Of a stretch of 64,000 bases of DNA, positions 44,940-57,700 are shown piece after piece; positions within the stretch are counted from its first letter, which is position 1; each line of letters begins with the position of its first letter. The stretch comes from Nageia nagi (Eukaryota > Pinophyta): NCBI GenBank assembly GCA_050084985.1, contig JBITNC010000001.1, positions 51,212,001-51,276,000 on the forward strand, given 5' to 3'. A program made the translations under genes and the position numbers. The notes under the pieces were generated by a model, which made no database searches, was not told the origin of the DNA, and was given only the letters and a program-made list of their open reading frames with translations.

Positions 44940-47780
44940 AAGAATAAGTTAAAGAGGTAATTTTTGAATTTGAGGATTTATTTCAAATACCTAAAGAACT
45001 TCCACCGAATAGAGATATTCAACATGAAATTAAATTACATCAATATGTAGGACTTCCTAATATTATCTTATATAGATATTCTATCATGGAAAGTGAAGAA
45101 ATTAAGAAACAAGACAAGGAATTGTTAGATATAGGAGCCAATAGACTTAGCACTTCACCATGTGGTTCTCCAATTATTATAAGTCCAAAGAAATATTGAA
45201 ATTTTTTTTATGTGTGGATTATAGGGCATTAAGCAAAATCATGGTAAAGAATTAGTATCTATTACCATGCATTGATGATTTAATGGACCAATTACAAAAA
45301 GTTAAACTTTTTTATAAAACTTGATTTAAGGAGTGGTTATCATCAAGTGCAAGGAAGATGTTTGGAAAACTATTTTTAAAACTAAACAATGATTATTTGA
45401 GTGGTTGGTTTTACCATTTATTTTATGCAATAATCCTGCTACTTTTATGAGAGTGATAAATAAGGTTTTGAGAGCTTTTCTTGATGATTTTGTTATTGTA
45501 TATCTAGATGATATTCTTATTTACAATAATAATTAGAATAATCATGTGATGCATATTCATAAAGTGTTTAAAGTATTAAGGGAATATAAAATCTATTTAA
45601 AAATATCTAGGTGTGAGTTTGTTAGGAAAAGCTTAATCTATATAGACCACATTATAGGTGGAGGCCAATTGAAGATAGATCCTACCAAAGTTGAGGCCAT
45701 TGTACAATGGGCTACACCCACTAATGTGACATAAACAAAGAATTTTCTCATGATTGTGCAATATTTATGTAAGTTTATTACAAATTTTTCTTTTATGGCT
45801 TCTCCATTCCATGCTATTATAGGGAAGAATAATGGGTTTCAATGGGGAGAAAAACAACAACATGCTTTTAATTTTCTTAAAAGAAAAATCAATAATGCTC
45901 TAGTACTTACTTTGCCTAATCTTCAACAATTTTTTGAAATTGAAACTAATGTAAGTGATTATGATATGGGTGCAATTTTGTTATAGGAAAGGAATGCAAT
46001 TTGTTATCATTCTGAGATGTTTAATAGTACGATTAGAAACTATCCCACTTATGATACAGAGTTATTTGCATTATTTCAAATTGTTAAAAAATGGAAACAT
46101 TATTTGGTGGGTAAAGAGATAATAATACATATAGATCATCAGCCCTTGCAGTATCTTCAATCATTATCTAAATTGCAACAACCAAGGAATTTTTGTTGGA
46201 TGGGATTTTTGCAACAATTTCATTTGGTGATTAAGTATAAAAAGGCTTCACAAAATAATATTGTTGATATGTTGTCTAGACCTCCTATTGTAGATATTGA
46301 TATAATCCTACAAAATAGTTCTTTGATGCATGAAGGTTATAAAGAACAATATGTTGATGATCCTAATTTCCAAATTATCTATCATAGATTGAGTCATAGT
46401 AATGAAAATGGAAATATTGAATTTCACATGCATGATGGATTACTTTTTATTTAGTAAACTTTGTATTCCTAATGGTGAGAGGAATTATCTTATTAGGGAA
46501 TGTCACACTTCTCATATTTTAGGACACTTTGGTGTTGGAAAAATTCTTGCTAATTTGCAAAGGTATTTTTATTGGCCCAAAATACAAGAAAATGTATCCA
46601 GGTATATCAAAGGATGTTATGCATTATTAGCAAACCCAATAACAAGAAGCTTCATATCTATATGTCATTTTAAACTCCTACATGACCATGGGAAAGCATT
46701 TCCATGGATTTTATTGGAGGTTTTCCTATTTCTAAGAGGGGATAAAATTATTTGTATTTGGTTGTGGATCAATTCAATAAAATGTGTATTCTAATTCCAT
46801 GTAAAAATACTATGACTTGTTAAGAAGTAGCTATGCTTTTCTTTACTTATGTGTGGATACATTTTGGTCTTCCTATTTCTATTATTTTTGATAGGGATTC
46901 CAAGTTATTTGGAAAATTTTAGACTTCTTTTTGGGAAAGAATAAACACTAAGTTAAACAGGAACATAGCTTTTCATCCACATACAAATGGGCAAACTGAA
47001 GTTGTAAACAAGATAGTGGTACATCTTTTATGAGATTATTATGGTAAACATCCTAAGACTTGGGATGAAAATTTAAGTTATATATAACATGAATATAATT
47101 AGAATTTACACTCTTCTACTAATAAATCTCCTTTTGAGATATGTTATGGTTATTTTCTAAACTCACCTTTCGATATGGCTTCTGCTTTATCTAGTAATGG
47201 AAATGCCATTCTTTATCATGAGAAGAGTGGGCTAAGAATTTTATTGAGAGAATAAATTTGATACATTAAAAGTGTAGGAACAGTTGGATAAGAGTCAACC
47301 TAACCATAAAGAGTGGCATGATCATCATAGAATGGATCACAAGTTTCAGGTTGGGGATTAGGTATGGCTTCATCTTAGCAAGGAGACATAGCATGGTAAG
47401 GGGAAGAATTTGAAATCAATAATATATGGCCCATTTAATATTATTGCATAAATTGGTGAAAATGCATTTTGGTTAGATCTTTCACCTTATATACAAATTT
47501 ATTCCATTATGAATGTTGAGAATTTAAAGTTATATGAACTAGCTTTGGTTGTTGATGATGCAATGATTATGTTACCATCAGTTGAGGATTTAGACCTTGA
47601 GCACATGAGTATTTTTCTTGAGAATAAAGTATTAAAAAAGAAATAAATTTCATCTCACAATGGCAAACATGAGGTGTGGTATATCGTACTGAAGGGCCAA
47701 CATCCACATAAGTCCAAGTGGTTTGCAATTGATCAAGTGGAGGAGCTTTACCCTCACCTCATTCCAACATCCCAAATGCT
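44940..47780 (+). pseudogene. Gypsy E pol: RT, RNase H, integrase, chromodomain-like end
   Basis: RT: FFIKLDLRSGYHQVQ (about 45310, across a frame change), [13 protein letters not shown] and [10 protein letters not shown] (about 45435-45525), intact YLDD, then 45546-45986 with CEFVRKSLIYIDHIIGGGQ, which is open apart from one stop. RNase H: NVSDYDMGAILL, then 46017-46454 with IHIDHQPLQYLQS and DMLSRPP. Integrase: HTSHILGHFGVGKILANLQR (46500-46570), MDFI-type block, FDRDSKLFGK (about 46890) and NGQTEVVNK (about 46987), so the D, D, E residues are all present. C-terminal region: 47590-47770 with VLKKK-stop, HEVWYIVLKGQ and KSKWF, chromodomain-like. Broken by stops. Confidence 0.9.
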
Positions 47781-47815
47781 TTTGGTGATAAAAGTTCTCT
47801 CTTAGTGGGGAGGAA

Positions 47816-49199
47816 TGATCCAAAATTTAGATCCTCTTAATATTCAACATGCTTTAGTTCAGTATGCTCATTTCATCTCAATCTTCATGACACTTCTTCT
47901 AGATTGAGAATCCCATTCCATTTGAGTGAGATATTTAATTTCAAAGTCTATACTATTTTATTAAAAATACAAAAAAGTAAATTTTTACAAACAAAATATT
48001 GAAAAAATCCAAAAAACAAAAAGATGTGGCATGGTAAAATATGATAGGCCCAAATTTAATGGGTGGTAGGACCACTATGTGGAGAGTCCATTGTGTTGCC
48101 ATCATGTATCCAAGTTAGCAAAGCCAATGTCGATGCTTTAGGAGATGTGTATGACTAAGTGGAATTGATAAGGAAAGAGTGAGAGACCATCATGTGTACT
48201 TGCATGAAGCCTTATATAAAGTAGACTATCATGGAAATATTAGCAGGAGCCAACAAGATTTTTGAGAGGCGAGCGATGTGGTAATAGTTCATCATGGAGC
48301 CCACATGATAAGGAGAAAAAAGGTGTTTAGAGTGAGTTTGTTGATGATGGTATTGGATTTGAAGGGATAGAGGAAGGCATGGGCATTAAGCTTCCCATAT
48401 GACAAGTAGCTTGACAAGCCACTTGGGGTCTACCAACCATGACCTCCCATTGACCCATGTAGCTACCAATGGGAACCCATATTCTACCTTAATTGCCAGA
48501 TTTTACTATATGATGATCCTTCCATTGCCACTAAGTTACATGTTCTTATAGGGTCTACTCAATTTACTTGATATTTGGTGATCTATAATTTTTTCAAGGT
48601 GTTTTGGTATTTTTATATTAGTGGATAAATGTACTTGTAGACCTATTAATATTGTGTTTCCAAAGAGCAAGTTTGTTTGAGTTTGGAAGCCTATTATAAG
48701 ATATTGGCTCAACCATTTGAGCCCAAATTTAAGCTACAACTAGGTGGAAATATTTTTTATCTATAAATAATGATTATATGGTTATTTATTATTGTAAAAC
48801 ACTCCAAATTTGAGATTATATTTCTCTTATAAATAGAGGCAATTTGGAAGTGTTTAGAGAGAAGGATGGTAGAGAGTTGAAGTGCAATTTTTTAATGTGT
48901 TTTAGAGCTATGGTATTTTTGTGAATGTAAGAAGAGGTGCTGAAATATTGTGGAGGTCTTTGTATATCATTTCACCCATTGATTGAAGAGATTTTTTGTT
49001 GTCAGATGTAGCCTACACCAATTGAATTAGGGTAATTATGTGTCCCTATGTGGTATGATTTTTATTCTTCTTTGGTTTCACACATGGTTCTACCTCTAAT
49101 TCTCTAAATATTTCTGGTTGTAAGCATTTAATTAATTAAGTGTGAATTTATTCTTAAGAAGGATTAAATTTCAAATTTAATCTTCTAAATTATGGATCA
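47816..49199 (+). repeat. 3' LTR of gypsy E
   Basis: 1384 bp, TGATCCAAAATTTAGATCC to TTATGGATCA, uninterrupted. It serves as the empty-site reference for the insertion of F in the other LTR. Confidence 0.93.
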
Positions 49200-49204
49200 T
49201 ATGT

Positions 49205-49774
49205 AAGAGAGCTAATTAAATGATCAATCTCCATTGTTGACATATTCTTTATATCTTTAATAATGAGTCTAATAATATCATACTTCTCTATTAAGGTTAT
49301 GAAAAAATTCTTGATGATAACCTCCGTCTCTATCTTCTCTCCAAGAGTGGTCATTTTGTTGAAAATGGCTTTTACTCTTACATAGTAATCTATACCATTC
49401 TCTTTCTCTTCTTGCCTCAAATTTTCAAACTCCCTTCTCAATTTTTGGAGCTTTAGTTCTTTCACCTTAAAGATCCCTTGGTAGCCTTCTCTCAATGCTA
49501 CCCATGCTTCTTAGGTTGATATACATACTAAGATTCTAGGAAAGGTACTCTTTTCCAAAGCTTATTGGATGAAGGAGAGAGCCATGTAGTTTTACTTCTC
49601 CTTCTCCTTTTCATTTGCGCTCAAGGCATTTCAATCTACAAGATCATTGTAGCTAGCCTCTACAATATCCCAATAGCCTCTTGCTTTTAGGAAAGTCTTC
49701 ATTTGGACACTCCAATACTCATAATCATTCCCATCAAACTTTGAAATGGGAATTGCATTTGAGTTGCTTGCCAT
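49205..49774 (-). pseudogene. Copia D gag, 5' half
   Basis: The minus-strand start ATG at 49774 gives MASNSNAIPISKFDGNDYEY, followed by a WSVQMKTFLKARGYWDIV block, typical of the copia gag N-terminus. After a stop near 49630, the frame 49190-49495 has RREFENLRQEEKENGIDYYV and EVIIKNFFITLIEKYD, the UBN2-type gag core. It is cut at the insertion site of E in the SLTY region and continues at 31233. Confidence 0.88.
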
Positions 49775-49824
49775 GTCTTCTCTTCTCTTCCTAGACAACT
49801 TGAACCTAATCTGATCTAATGAAG

Positions 49825-49837
49825 CTTTGATACCAAA
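49825..49837 (-). other. Primer binding site of copia D
   Basis: The minus strand reads TTTGGTATCAAAG directly inside the 5' LTR, initiator-Met type. Confidence 0.88.
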
Positions 49838-50329
49838 TGAAGTTAGTTACACACAAAAATGAATTTAAATGTTCAAACTAATAAAAATATTATTTTGAAA
49901 CTCAAATGGGCAAGAATTCATTCATCAATGGTAACACAAGACCAAAATTTTTGTAGAACACCAATAAAATTATATTGAAACTTGAAAACACACTCCAATA
50001 ATCATTACAAATTAGAATAAGCAATAAATACATTTCACATGCCATGGGAGACCTTAGTTGTTCAGTTCATATTCCATTATAAAATAAAAAAATGAGGTAA
50101 ATTTAATGAGGATATAACAACTTTTTAAAAAATGTAATCCTCATTAGTAGGTAATAGGTCGGTTAAATAATTGGTAGGCTGATTCTACTAAGGTCTAATC
50201 AATTGGCTAGTTAAATAACTAGTTTACAAGGCATAGTCTCTCAATCTGGATGTGAAAGCTAAAAAACATGAGCATGGAAATGAGAGTTTTAAGTGCAATT
50301 AAAGTTTAGTTATGCCTTGAAACTCTTCA
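49838..50329 (-). repeat. 5' LTR of copia D
   Basis: 492 bp; the minus strand begins TGAAGAGTTTCAAGGC, and the pair is at 27155-27648. The two differ at roughly one site in seven by eye. Confidence 0.92.
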
Positions 50330-51100
50330 AATAGAAATTTATATTTTATATTAGAGTCAACAATATTAATGATTATATTAAAGAAGAGCATCGCTAATGT
50401 TATGATTATGTACCTAATGATACATACAAGCATAATTAACAATACAAATTAGTGATGGCATGCAATGCATTTAAGAGAAACTAAATATAAACCATCACAT
50501 GAAACTAAAAAAAAAAATATAAATCTAATATATGATTATTTTTTGGTGTAGGAGAACTTATGGTGCTACATTAGTACATCTTCAAGTATCCCTTTTTACC
50601 AAATTGAGAAAGATATTATGATTTTTTCTTAGGATAAGAAATATCTTCTTTTTGATAGATAAAATTCTAGATATCATTTGTATATTTTTTTGTTAGGAAC
50701 AAAAAAAAGGCCACTTGGTAAATTGAAGGGTTTTTTTATACACGTACCCAAAACCTATCACAACAAATTTGTAATAGTATAGGCAACATCTTGCCACTAT
50801 TTATTTTTATATAGAATAGGATTTACATTTAGTAACCTACATAATTAAGACAATTGGATCCAATTCTATACATAACTAATGAAGAGGCTTTCAATCAAGA
50901 GTAACTCAGCTACCCCAAGTGTAGCATTGAAATCAAAGATCAATTATAGTAACCTCATTTTCTTCCATATTTTAGAAGGAACCCTCTCTTGAAACCATCT
51001 ATTATTAATTGTTTTCCATCTCCAACTTCTTTGTAAGTTTCTTTTTCTTTTATCTCTCCTTCACTTAGTCATACAACATTTCTTTATCTAACATCGAGAT
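50330..51100. other. AT-rich stretch, no gene found
   Basis: Flank to the right of copia D. No open frame or repeat that I can support. Confidence 0.4.
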
Positions 51101-51199
51101 TTTTTGAAGAACTCATTATGATTCTACAATTACCCATAGTAATTTGGTTATCATCAGAATTAGATAGGTATCCTAATTGAACCTTTTCATCTCTTTTTA

Positions 51200-52450
51200 G
51201 GATTTACCTCTTTCCAACCATCATTATGAGATTACAACTCTAATATGCCTTTCCTATGATCTATATTTTCAATTTTTTCTCCTATGGTGATCGAATTAGA
51301 ATCAAGATCATTATTATTGATGTTGTCCATAATTAATGGGTCTACATACGATGCACCCATGATCCTTCCATCAATTATATTTATCAAAATTGGGGATCCT
51401 AAAATTGAATCCAAGATCAATGCATTATCAATTTTGGTCTTTTTATTGGTAATTATGTTATTTCCATTCAAACCATTTTGATTATGTATTTTCCTTATTT
51501 CTATAGGAGCTAGGTCAAAGACCCTCTACTTCATGTCCATATTAGCCAAGTTAGGAGCCTTATCTACCTTCTTATTATTGTAGTCCTCCTTATTGATGCT
51601 AGATGCCACTTCAAATTTTGGTGGGCCATTTTCTATATTCAAAATTTGCTCATCCTGCCTTAATTTTGGTCTCCATATTTATTGAGCAAGGAAAGAACTA
51701 ATGTTATTCACAACCTGGTTACATATTGATCATAAGCAATTATTCTTTTCAAATAATAGTGCCTAAATATACTCACCTAGATTAGATTTGAGCATTGCAA
51801 TCTTTGGGATATTGACTCCAAAATCAACCAAAATGCAGAATCTAGCTTTTATGAATCTTGTCTATGCCTTTATGACTTCATCAACTGTGATAAATTTTTC
51901 AAAGGAGCCTGCAATACCTTCAAATACATTTTGCTACCATAACTTAAAGGGATAATGCTAGAGTATAACCCAAATTGGGGCACTCATTAATTTGGCCTTA
52001 GAAGGATTGAAACTTGGCTTCCATTTCTTTGTAAATAAACCTCTCTTTCCAAAGAACCAGGGTACACTCAAAATATAATCTTGATTTTTCACATTATAAA
52101 AAAAACATGAGAACTCGGGTATTGCAATTGCCTCAATATTTCCTTTGATTTTCTATTTTAGGTTTTCCCATTTTGAATTGAATTCATGTTGGGGTGAGCT
52201 CCATGAAGTTTGCTAATTAGGATGAATTTGAACCTCTTTCCATAGATTTATTGATGATGGAATTTGGGATTTTTAAGTGAATCTTTTCAACTATATTTAT
52301 GCCTCCAAGGGTGGCCCAGAATCAACCACAACTTCTTGATAAAATAGGCTCTGCCAATATTTTGTGTACCTCCATAATCGATGCATGTAGTCACTAGGAT
52401 CTTAGCTAGCAATGAAACCCCATCCTATTAAGAGATATCATGGTTATCAA
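51200..52450 (-). pseudogene. LINE ORF1-like fragment with DUF4283-type region
   Basis: The minus strand from about 52110 reads NVKNQDYILSVPWFFGKRGL, KWKPSFNPSKAKLMSAPIWV, HYPFKLW, NVFEGIAGSFEKFITVDE and ARFCILVDFGVNIPK (to about 51790). This follows the DUF4283 pattern of plant L1 ORF1 (..ILEGGPWFF.., ..FDP.., ..APVWV.LP.LP..LW.., ..IG..LG.., ..R..V.VD..). A Lys/Asn-rich tail with an open piece at 51232-51471 and a GWKEVNPKK block follows. Stops interrupt. No ORF2 endonuclease or RT follows in the expected direction, so this is a fragment, or its 3' part has been lost. DUF4283 also occurs in some host-encoded proteins. Confidence 0.6.
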
Positions 52451-52459
52451 TAATTGTAT

Positions 52460-53935
52460 ACCCTAGCCACACCTAAACATCTTAGTCTCCAACCTTACAA
52501 ACTCAAAAAGAAACCATGTGTGAGTAAATATCCTTAGGGAATGATCATAAACAACTAACCCTACCATGCCAAACACCACCCATCATAGCCTATCAAAGGT
52601 AGGGCCCTCACCCTCATGAATTATCACTTTCCTATTATGACCTCAAGCATCCACTTTTCTACTTCTTTACTCATTCTTTTTCATTCAACTTGTATTATTC
52701 CATAATCTTAATATTTTTTACATCACTAATATTTTTTATTTCTATGAATTTATCACTAAAATTAACATTCTAATATGATTGTTTACCCTAGCACTTCATT
52801 ATAATATCATTTTCTTATTCTAAACTATGTAATACTGAATAAGGTATTTTTGATCAATATAATGTAACCTCAAAGTGTCTGGTCTGGTCGAGTTCTCCAT
52901 GGCCCACAATAATAGGTTCCTTGAAAGAGTAGAAGGAGCTAGGAATGCGCTTGTCTTGGTTTTCTACTCAATCTTTGAGTTATAAATCAGTTCCTATCTA
53001 TTGTAAAGTTTTAAAGTAACAAGAAAGAGATAAAAGGTAGAGAGTTACTAGAAAGATACTAACACATTAAACTAAAAAATTAAATGAGAACTACATAACC
53101 TAGGCATTGTAACATAGGCAGCAATCCATAGACAAGATTAAGAATAACATACTATCTTACCCTTGGGGTCTTGTAATCACAATACATAGCAAAAACTTAA
53201 GATAACATTCCATACATAATATTCACATAAGCAATAAACAACCACTTGTTTCAAGAGTGCAAAGCATAATCTATTTGCATTATCATGTATGAAAGCACCT
53301 TACAAACCTGGGCAAATTTGCTAAAATGTCTAATCTTAATGATTTCTAATAATCTACCATGTATACATTTACATGCCCTTACTAGGTTATTTTCTATCAT
53401 AAATATACATAATTACTCATCTTACTTGAATCTAGTGAAGAAAACTATTTACAATAAATATTACAACTATGTTAGATTACATAGTGAATAAGTACCAACA
53501 ACTTGACTATTTGGAAATTTGCAATTTCTAAACAATCATATCCATTAAGCTGTAATCTTCCTAACATGTTGTTGACTACTCCTACTTTGGTCCTATAGTT
53601 GATTGAAGATGGTGCTAAAGCTGATTGAATAAGTACTCATCTATAATTTGATAAGCATGATCTAACATTGTGCTCCATTCGTAGTCATCTACTTGTTTGC
53701 AACCATTGATGATCCATACTATAGTTCTAATTGAATAGATTAATGGGGGTAGTGAACAATATATCAAGTTAGTTTAAGAAGAAACTACCACTTGTTATGT
53801 GGAATTGAGTTGAAGATAACATATTAATAGGGCTTCGGGGGTCTAACATTTAAGATCAAGTGGACCTAGGTGTTACTAATTACCCATTACTATCACCTTA
53901 GTCTGGTGGGTTTTATTTCTTTTCTCCAAGCTCTG
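52460..53935. other. Intergenic stretch, no gene found
   Basis: AT-rich, stops in all frames. The short open frame 53285-53491 shows no domain. May include decayed transposon sequence that I cannot place. Confidence 0.4.
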
Positions 53936-53954
53936 TTGATAATCTAGCTCAACT

Positions 53955-54235
53955 TAATACCTGCTAATTTTGGCTAAAAGTTTTGATGTCATCACTTAGA
54001 ATCAATGGGCTTTATTTGGTATCTTCATGAATCTTCACCCAGCATTACTTATTTTGAGACCTGCTAGTTTTAGCCAAAAATGATGATGTTACTATTGAAA
54101 ATTAGTGGGTTCTATTTACTTCATGAATCTTCACTCTCTATTACTTATTTTAGGACCTACTAATTTTAGCCAAAAATAGTGATGCCACTATTGAAAATTG
54201 GTAGGTTCTATTTATTTCTGGGCATCTTCCACTGA
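53955..54235 (+). repeat. Tandem repeat, about 98-bp unit, three copies
   Basis: Units open with CCTGCTAATTTTGGCTAAAA / CCTGCTAGTTTTAGCCAAAA / CCTACTAATTTTAGCCAAAA at about 53962, 54061 and 54157. They continue with GATGATGTTACTATTGAAAA and end TCTTCACTCTCTATTACTTA-like. Confidence 0.85.
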
Positions 54236-54257
54236 CTATTTGGACATAACATGGATC

Positions 54258-54402
54258 CACTTTTACAACAACTCATGAACATTGTATTTACAACAACTCT
54301 TGGATATGTATTTACAACAACTCCTAAACATGTATTTGCAACTCCCAAACATGTATTTACAATAACTCTTGAACATGTATTTACAACAACTCCTATACAT
54401 AA
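54258..54402 (+). repeat. 24-bp tandem repeat, about six copies
   Basis: ACAACAACTCCTAAACATGTATTT units with small changes and one shortened copy. The open frame 54251-54442 is an artefact of this array. Confidence 0.88.
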
Positions 54403-54799
54403 CTCTTCTATACATATAGTTCCTTGCTCTTTTGACTACTAATACAATTTAGGTTTATCCCCTCAAGAGTTATTGTAACACCTGCTAAACTTTGACTAGA
54501 TATTCATAAGGTAAAATATGAAAGACCAAGACTTATATATACAATAGTCGAATGTTGACAAAATCCAAAATTCTTCAAAATTAAGACCAATAGAAGACTC
54601 AAATTATATATGAAAGGGAGGGAAGTTGGAATAGAAAGAATTTTTTGAAAAGAATAAAATAATGATAGTGTGTTACCCAAAGTTAGAGTGCAATTATGAA
54701 AGAATACAATCTTCTAGTGGGTTCATCTGCTAAAGAATATGACCCACTATTTTTTGCTTCTAGTTTCTTATTTAGATGTAGATTTTATAAAAGTCTCAG

Positions 54800-57700
54800 G
54801 TGGTGTAATTAGCTCTACTGGGAGTAAGGGGTGTATCTTTTTATTTAAATATTTAAAGTTTTGATAGTCAACTTATGATAAAATAGGTGATGCTTGAATC
54901 TTTATAGTATCTACTTTGAAACCCATCATAACATTCTCTAACCTCTTAGCATGTAGGAACCTTGTAATTTCTTCTTGAGTGAGATCATTTATTTATTGTA
55001 AGTCTGAGATTTGCTTCTCAAAAAATGATTGTTCAAAAAATTGATTGGTATTAGCTATCCATCTAGCAGCACTAGTATGTAGATTCTATTCCTCCCATAA
55101 TTTGGGAGTTTTCATTTCAATCAAATAATTAAAGAATTTGTTAATAAATTTTTGTTCTATTATGAGCTGGTGTTTACTAATATCCATATTGAATACCAAA
55201 TTTTGGAGTTCACATATATCTTGAATCCTTCTCAAATATAATTATCTTAGTTTGGGAGTAATGGTATCTATATCTTTCTTAGTCAAGACTCTCAACTAGC
55301 TTTGTATTTTTTCAATAACTAACCTTGGTATATCTAGAGCCAAATAATGGATAGTGGTCTGCATGTTAAACTATTAGATAGATTGTAGTGTTTATTCTTT
55401 TAACAAATGTAAGTGTGATAAAGTCACTATCTTATCTTCAACTTTCTCTACTAAGGATTTTTTGAAACCTTTTATGAACAATAATAGTTTTGAGTTATCA
55501 TCAGATAATACTTTGTTAGCTCCTATAATAGTTTGTAATTTGGCCTCAACCTACTTGACCTTTTGGCCATCTATAATTGCAACTTGAGCTTTAATATCTT
55601 ATATGGTTTGATTTGCATTATCTAGCTCAACCTTTGTTTATATCAAGTCCTCTAATTCTTATTTTTGCTTATCAAGCTTTATGAGTAGGTCTTTATTTTT
55701 ATTCTACATCCTAGCCACTAGTTTATCTTTAATAGAGTAGTATTTTTTATATTTATATATTTTCTTATTCAATCTATCTCTTTTAGTCTACATTGCTTGA
55801 AGACATTTACCAACCACCATTGAAGTATTTACAAGGAATCTGGATTGGTCAATTTTCAAAGCACTCTGCATACTTACATCAATGATAGCGATGGGAGTAG
55901 TATCTAATTGTCCTTATTTGAAAGACATTTGTGCTATCTTAATATATCTCATTTTTTATTATCTTACTCAAAATTCTTAACTATTTCTTAGGGAGCAAAA
56001 GAAGTTTATTAACAAAAGTTTCCCAATCAATGGGTTCTATAATTTGCATAGAAAAAATTGGTTTAATATCTTCCCAAGAGGATATAGGAATTAAACAATG
56101 AGAAAGATTATTTACACCTAAGGTGGATTTTGTGACCTGTTGAGTGGGTTTTGATTACTTTAGAGGTGTATAATATTGAATTTCTATTTCTTTTTTTGCT
56201 TCCTCCATGATCTTATCTTCATCATTAGCCTTATCAATTGGATCAAAGACTCTTTTCTTCCCAAATTCATCATCATCATCACCCAATCCACCTCTATGTG
56301 AAATTCCTATAAGCTTCCCTCTCCAAGTACATTACCACCACCTTGTTGAATTTCCATGTGTTCTTATTTTGGGACTTCTTCTTTTTATGAGACTTCCTCT
56401 TGAGTAGCAGTTTCTATGTTCTAAGGCTCTTGTAATTCCTCTAAATAAAAGATTTATACCTCCTTTTTTGCAACCTCTGACATCTCTTCTATGATTTTCA
56501 AAGTTGGAGGCCAGTCCTTTATGATCTAGGTTGTGTTGTGTAAGGTTTGTTTACTAGTTTTTCTTCTTTTTTTGGAATTTATGTTTTTAGTAAGGGTTTG
56601 AATTCTCCTTCTCTTTTTTGTAAATGAATCTCAATAAGTAGTAGCAATATTTGAGGGGGTTTTGTTCTCCCTTCTTAGTAGGCTCTTCTAAGCTAGAAGG
56701 TTGTCCAACCTTTATCTATCTCACGCTTGTAACTATTTTTCTTTGAAAATTAGGTGAAAGAGGCTAGCCCAACTCTAGCAAGGGGTATTTAGAGTACTCT
56801 GACTCTCAAAATTTATCATATTTGAATTTCTCAAATAATTCATTCTCAATATGATGGATCTTTGTTATGTGTTCAAATTTAACCCTTATGAAATAATGAA
56901 CTTTATTGGGGTCCTAACCCAAATCTGTTAGCTGGGTGAGGACATCTGGACCAAGGGTAAAATCTTGCCACTTATTTCCCAGATCCTATATTTTTTTATC
57001 CCCTCAAGGGTAATTCATGCTTTGTTTAGGTGTGTAAATTCCCATTCAAAGTACATTTCTACTTCTTATTCAATTTTATTTACAAAATATTCTACATGAG
57101 GTCTATACTCATGAGCAAAGTTTGGGCACTTCTTGCCTAACCTTATTATTTTTATCATCTCCCTTGAAGGGTAATACATCCAAGGGGATTATACCATATC
57201 TAGTTTGAAATTATGTACAATAAATTTTTCTATATTATCTTTACAACCTACTTCTAAAAGAGTGAAATTTTCAATAGAAGCTAATATATCTACAATAGAT
57301 TTAAAACTACCCTCAGACCCATACTTGGTCTCTATGGCACATATTTACCTACCCATATCGATGGAATATAGCTAATGAGTTACATATTTTGGCAAGAAAA
57401 AGGGTTTTTTAAAATACCCATACCTCATAATCATGATGTAGTCTTTGAGAAAATACTAGGCATCGACCTTATTTCCTCCTTGTACCTCCTAGACAGTGCT
57501 TTTATGTAATTTGCTAGAGAGTCTGCCTATCAAATCTATACTATTATTGCATAAAAATTATCCATGAACTTGTAATATGATCCATGCAACTTACTCAATA
57601 TTTGAACCCTCAAATCAATTGGTACTGGTCCAAAACTTGGGTTTGTTGGTTGAATTGGTAGTCCTGCCTCCATAAGTTTATCAAGGTTTTGATATGCCAA

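Larger units (their letters stand above)
31234..49199 (+). mobile_element. Gypsy element E (chromovirus type), interrupted by F
   Basis: Plus-strand Ty3/gypsy. The 5' LTR is 31234-32514 plus 43122-43224 (about 1.38 kb, split by F), the primer site 43228-43240, gag-pol 43300-47780, the purine tract GTGGGGAGGAA and the 3' LTR 47816-49199 (1.38 kb). LTRs begin TGATCCAAAATTT. Flanks GATGT (31229-31233) and TATGT (49200-49204) are a one-mismatch target duplication in gag of copia D. LTRs have many differences, so the insertion is old. Confidence 0.92.
27155..50329 (-). mobile_element. Copia element D, split by nested insertions
   Basis: Minus-strand Ty1/copia. The 3' LTR is at 27155-27648, pol at 27655-30800, the 3' half of gag at 30810-31233, the 5' half of gag at 49205-49774, the primer site at 49825-49837 and the 5' LTR at 49838-50329. 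Gag is cut by gypsy E (31234-49199). Flanks AAGAG (27150-27154) and AATAG (50330-50334) are a one-mismatch target duplication. The LTRs share length (494 and 492 bp) and ends but have diverged strongly, more than those of F or H nested inside it. Without the insertions the element is about 5.2 kb. Confidence 0.92.

Noticed and set aside
54251-54442. Short repeat protein (FTTTP units)
   Set aside because: Produced by translating the 24-bp tandem repeat.
56207-56407. 66-codon plus-strand frame
   Set aside because: It lies antisense to the long decayed frame downstream of gypsy I and shows no domain.
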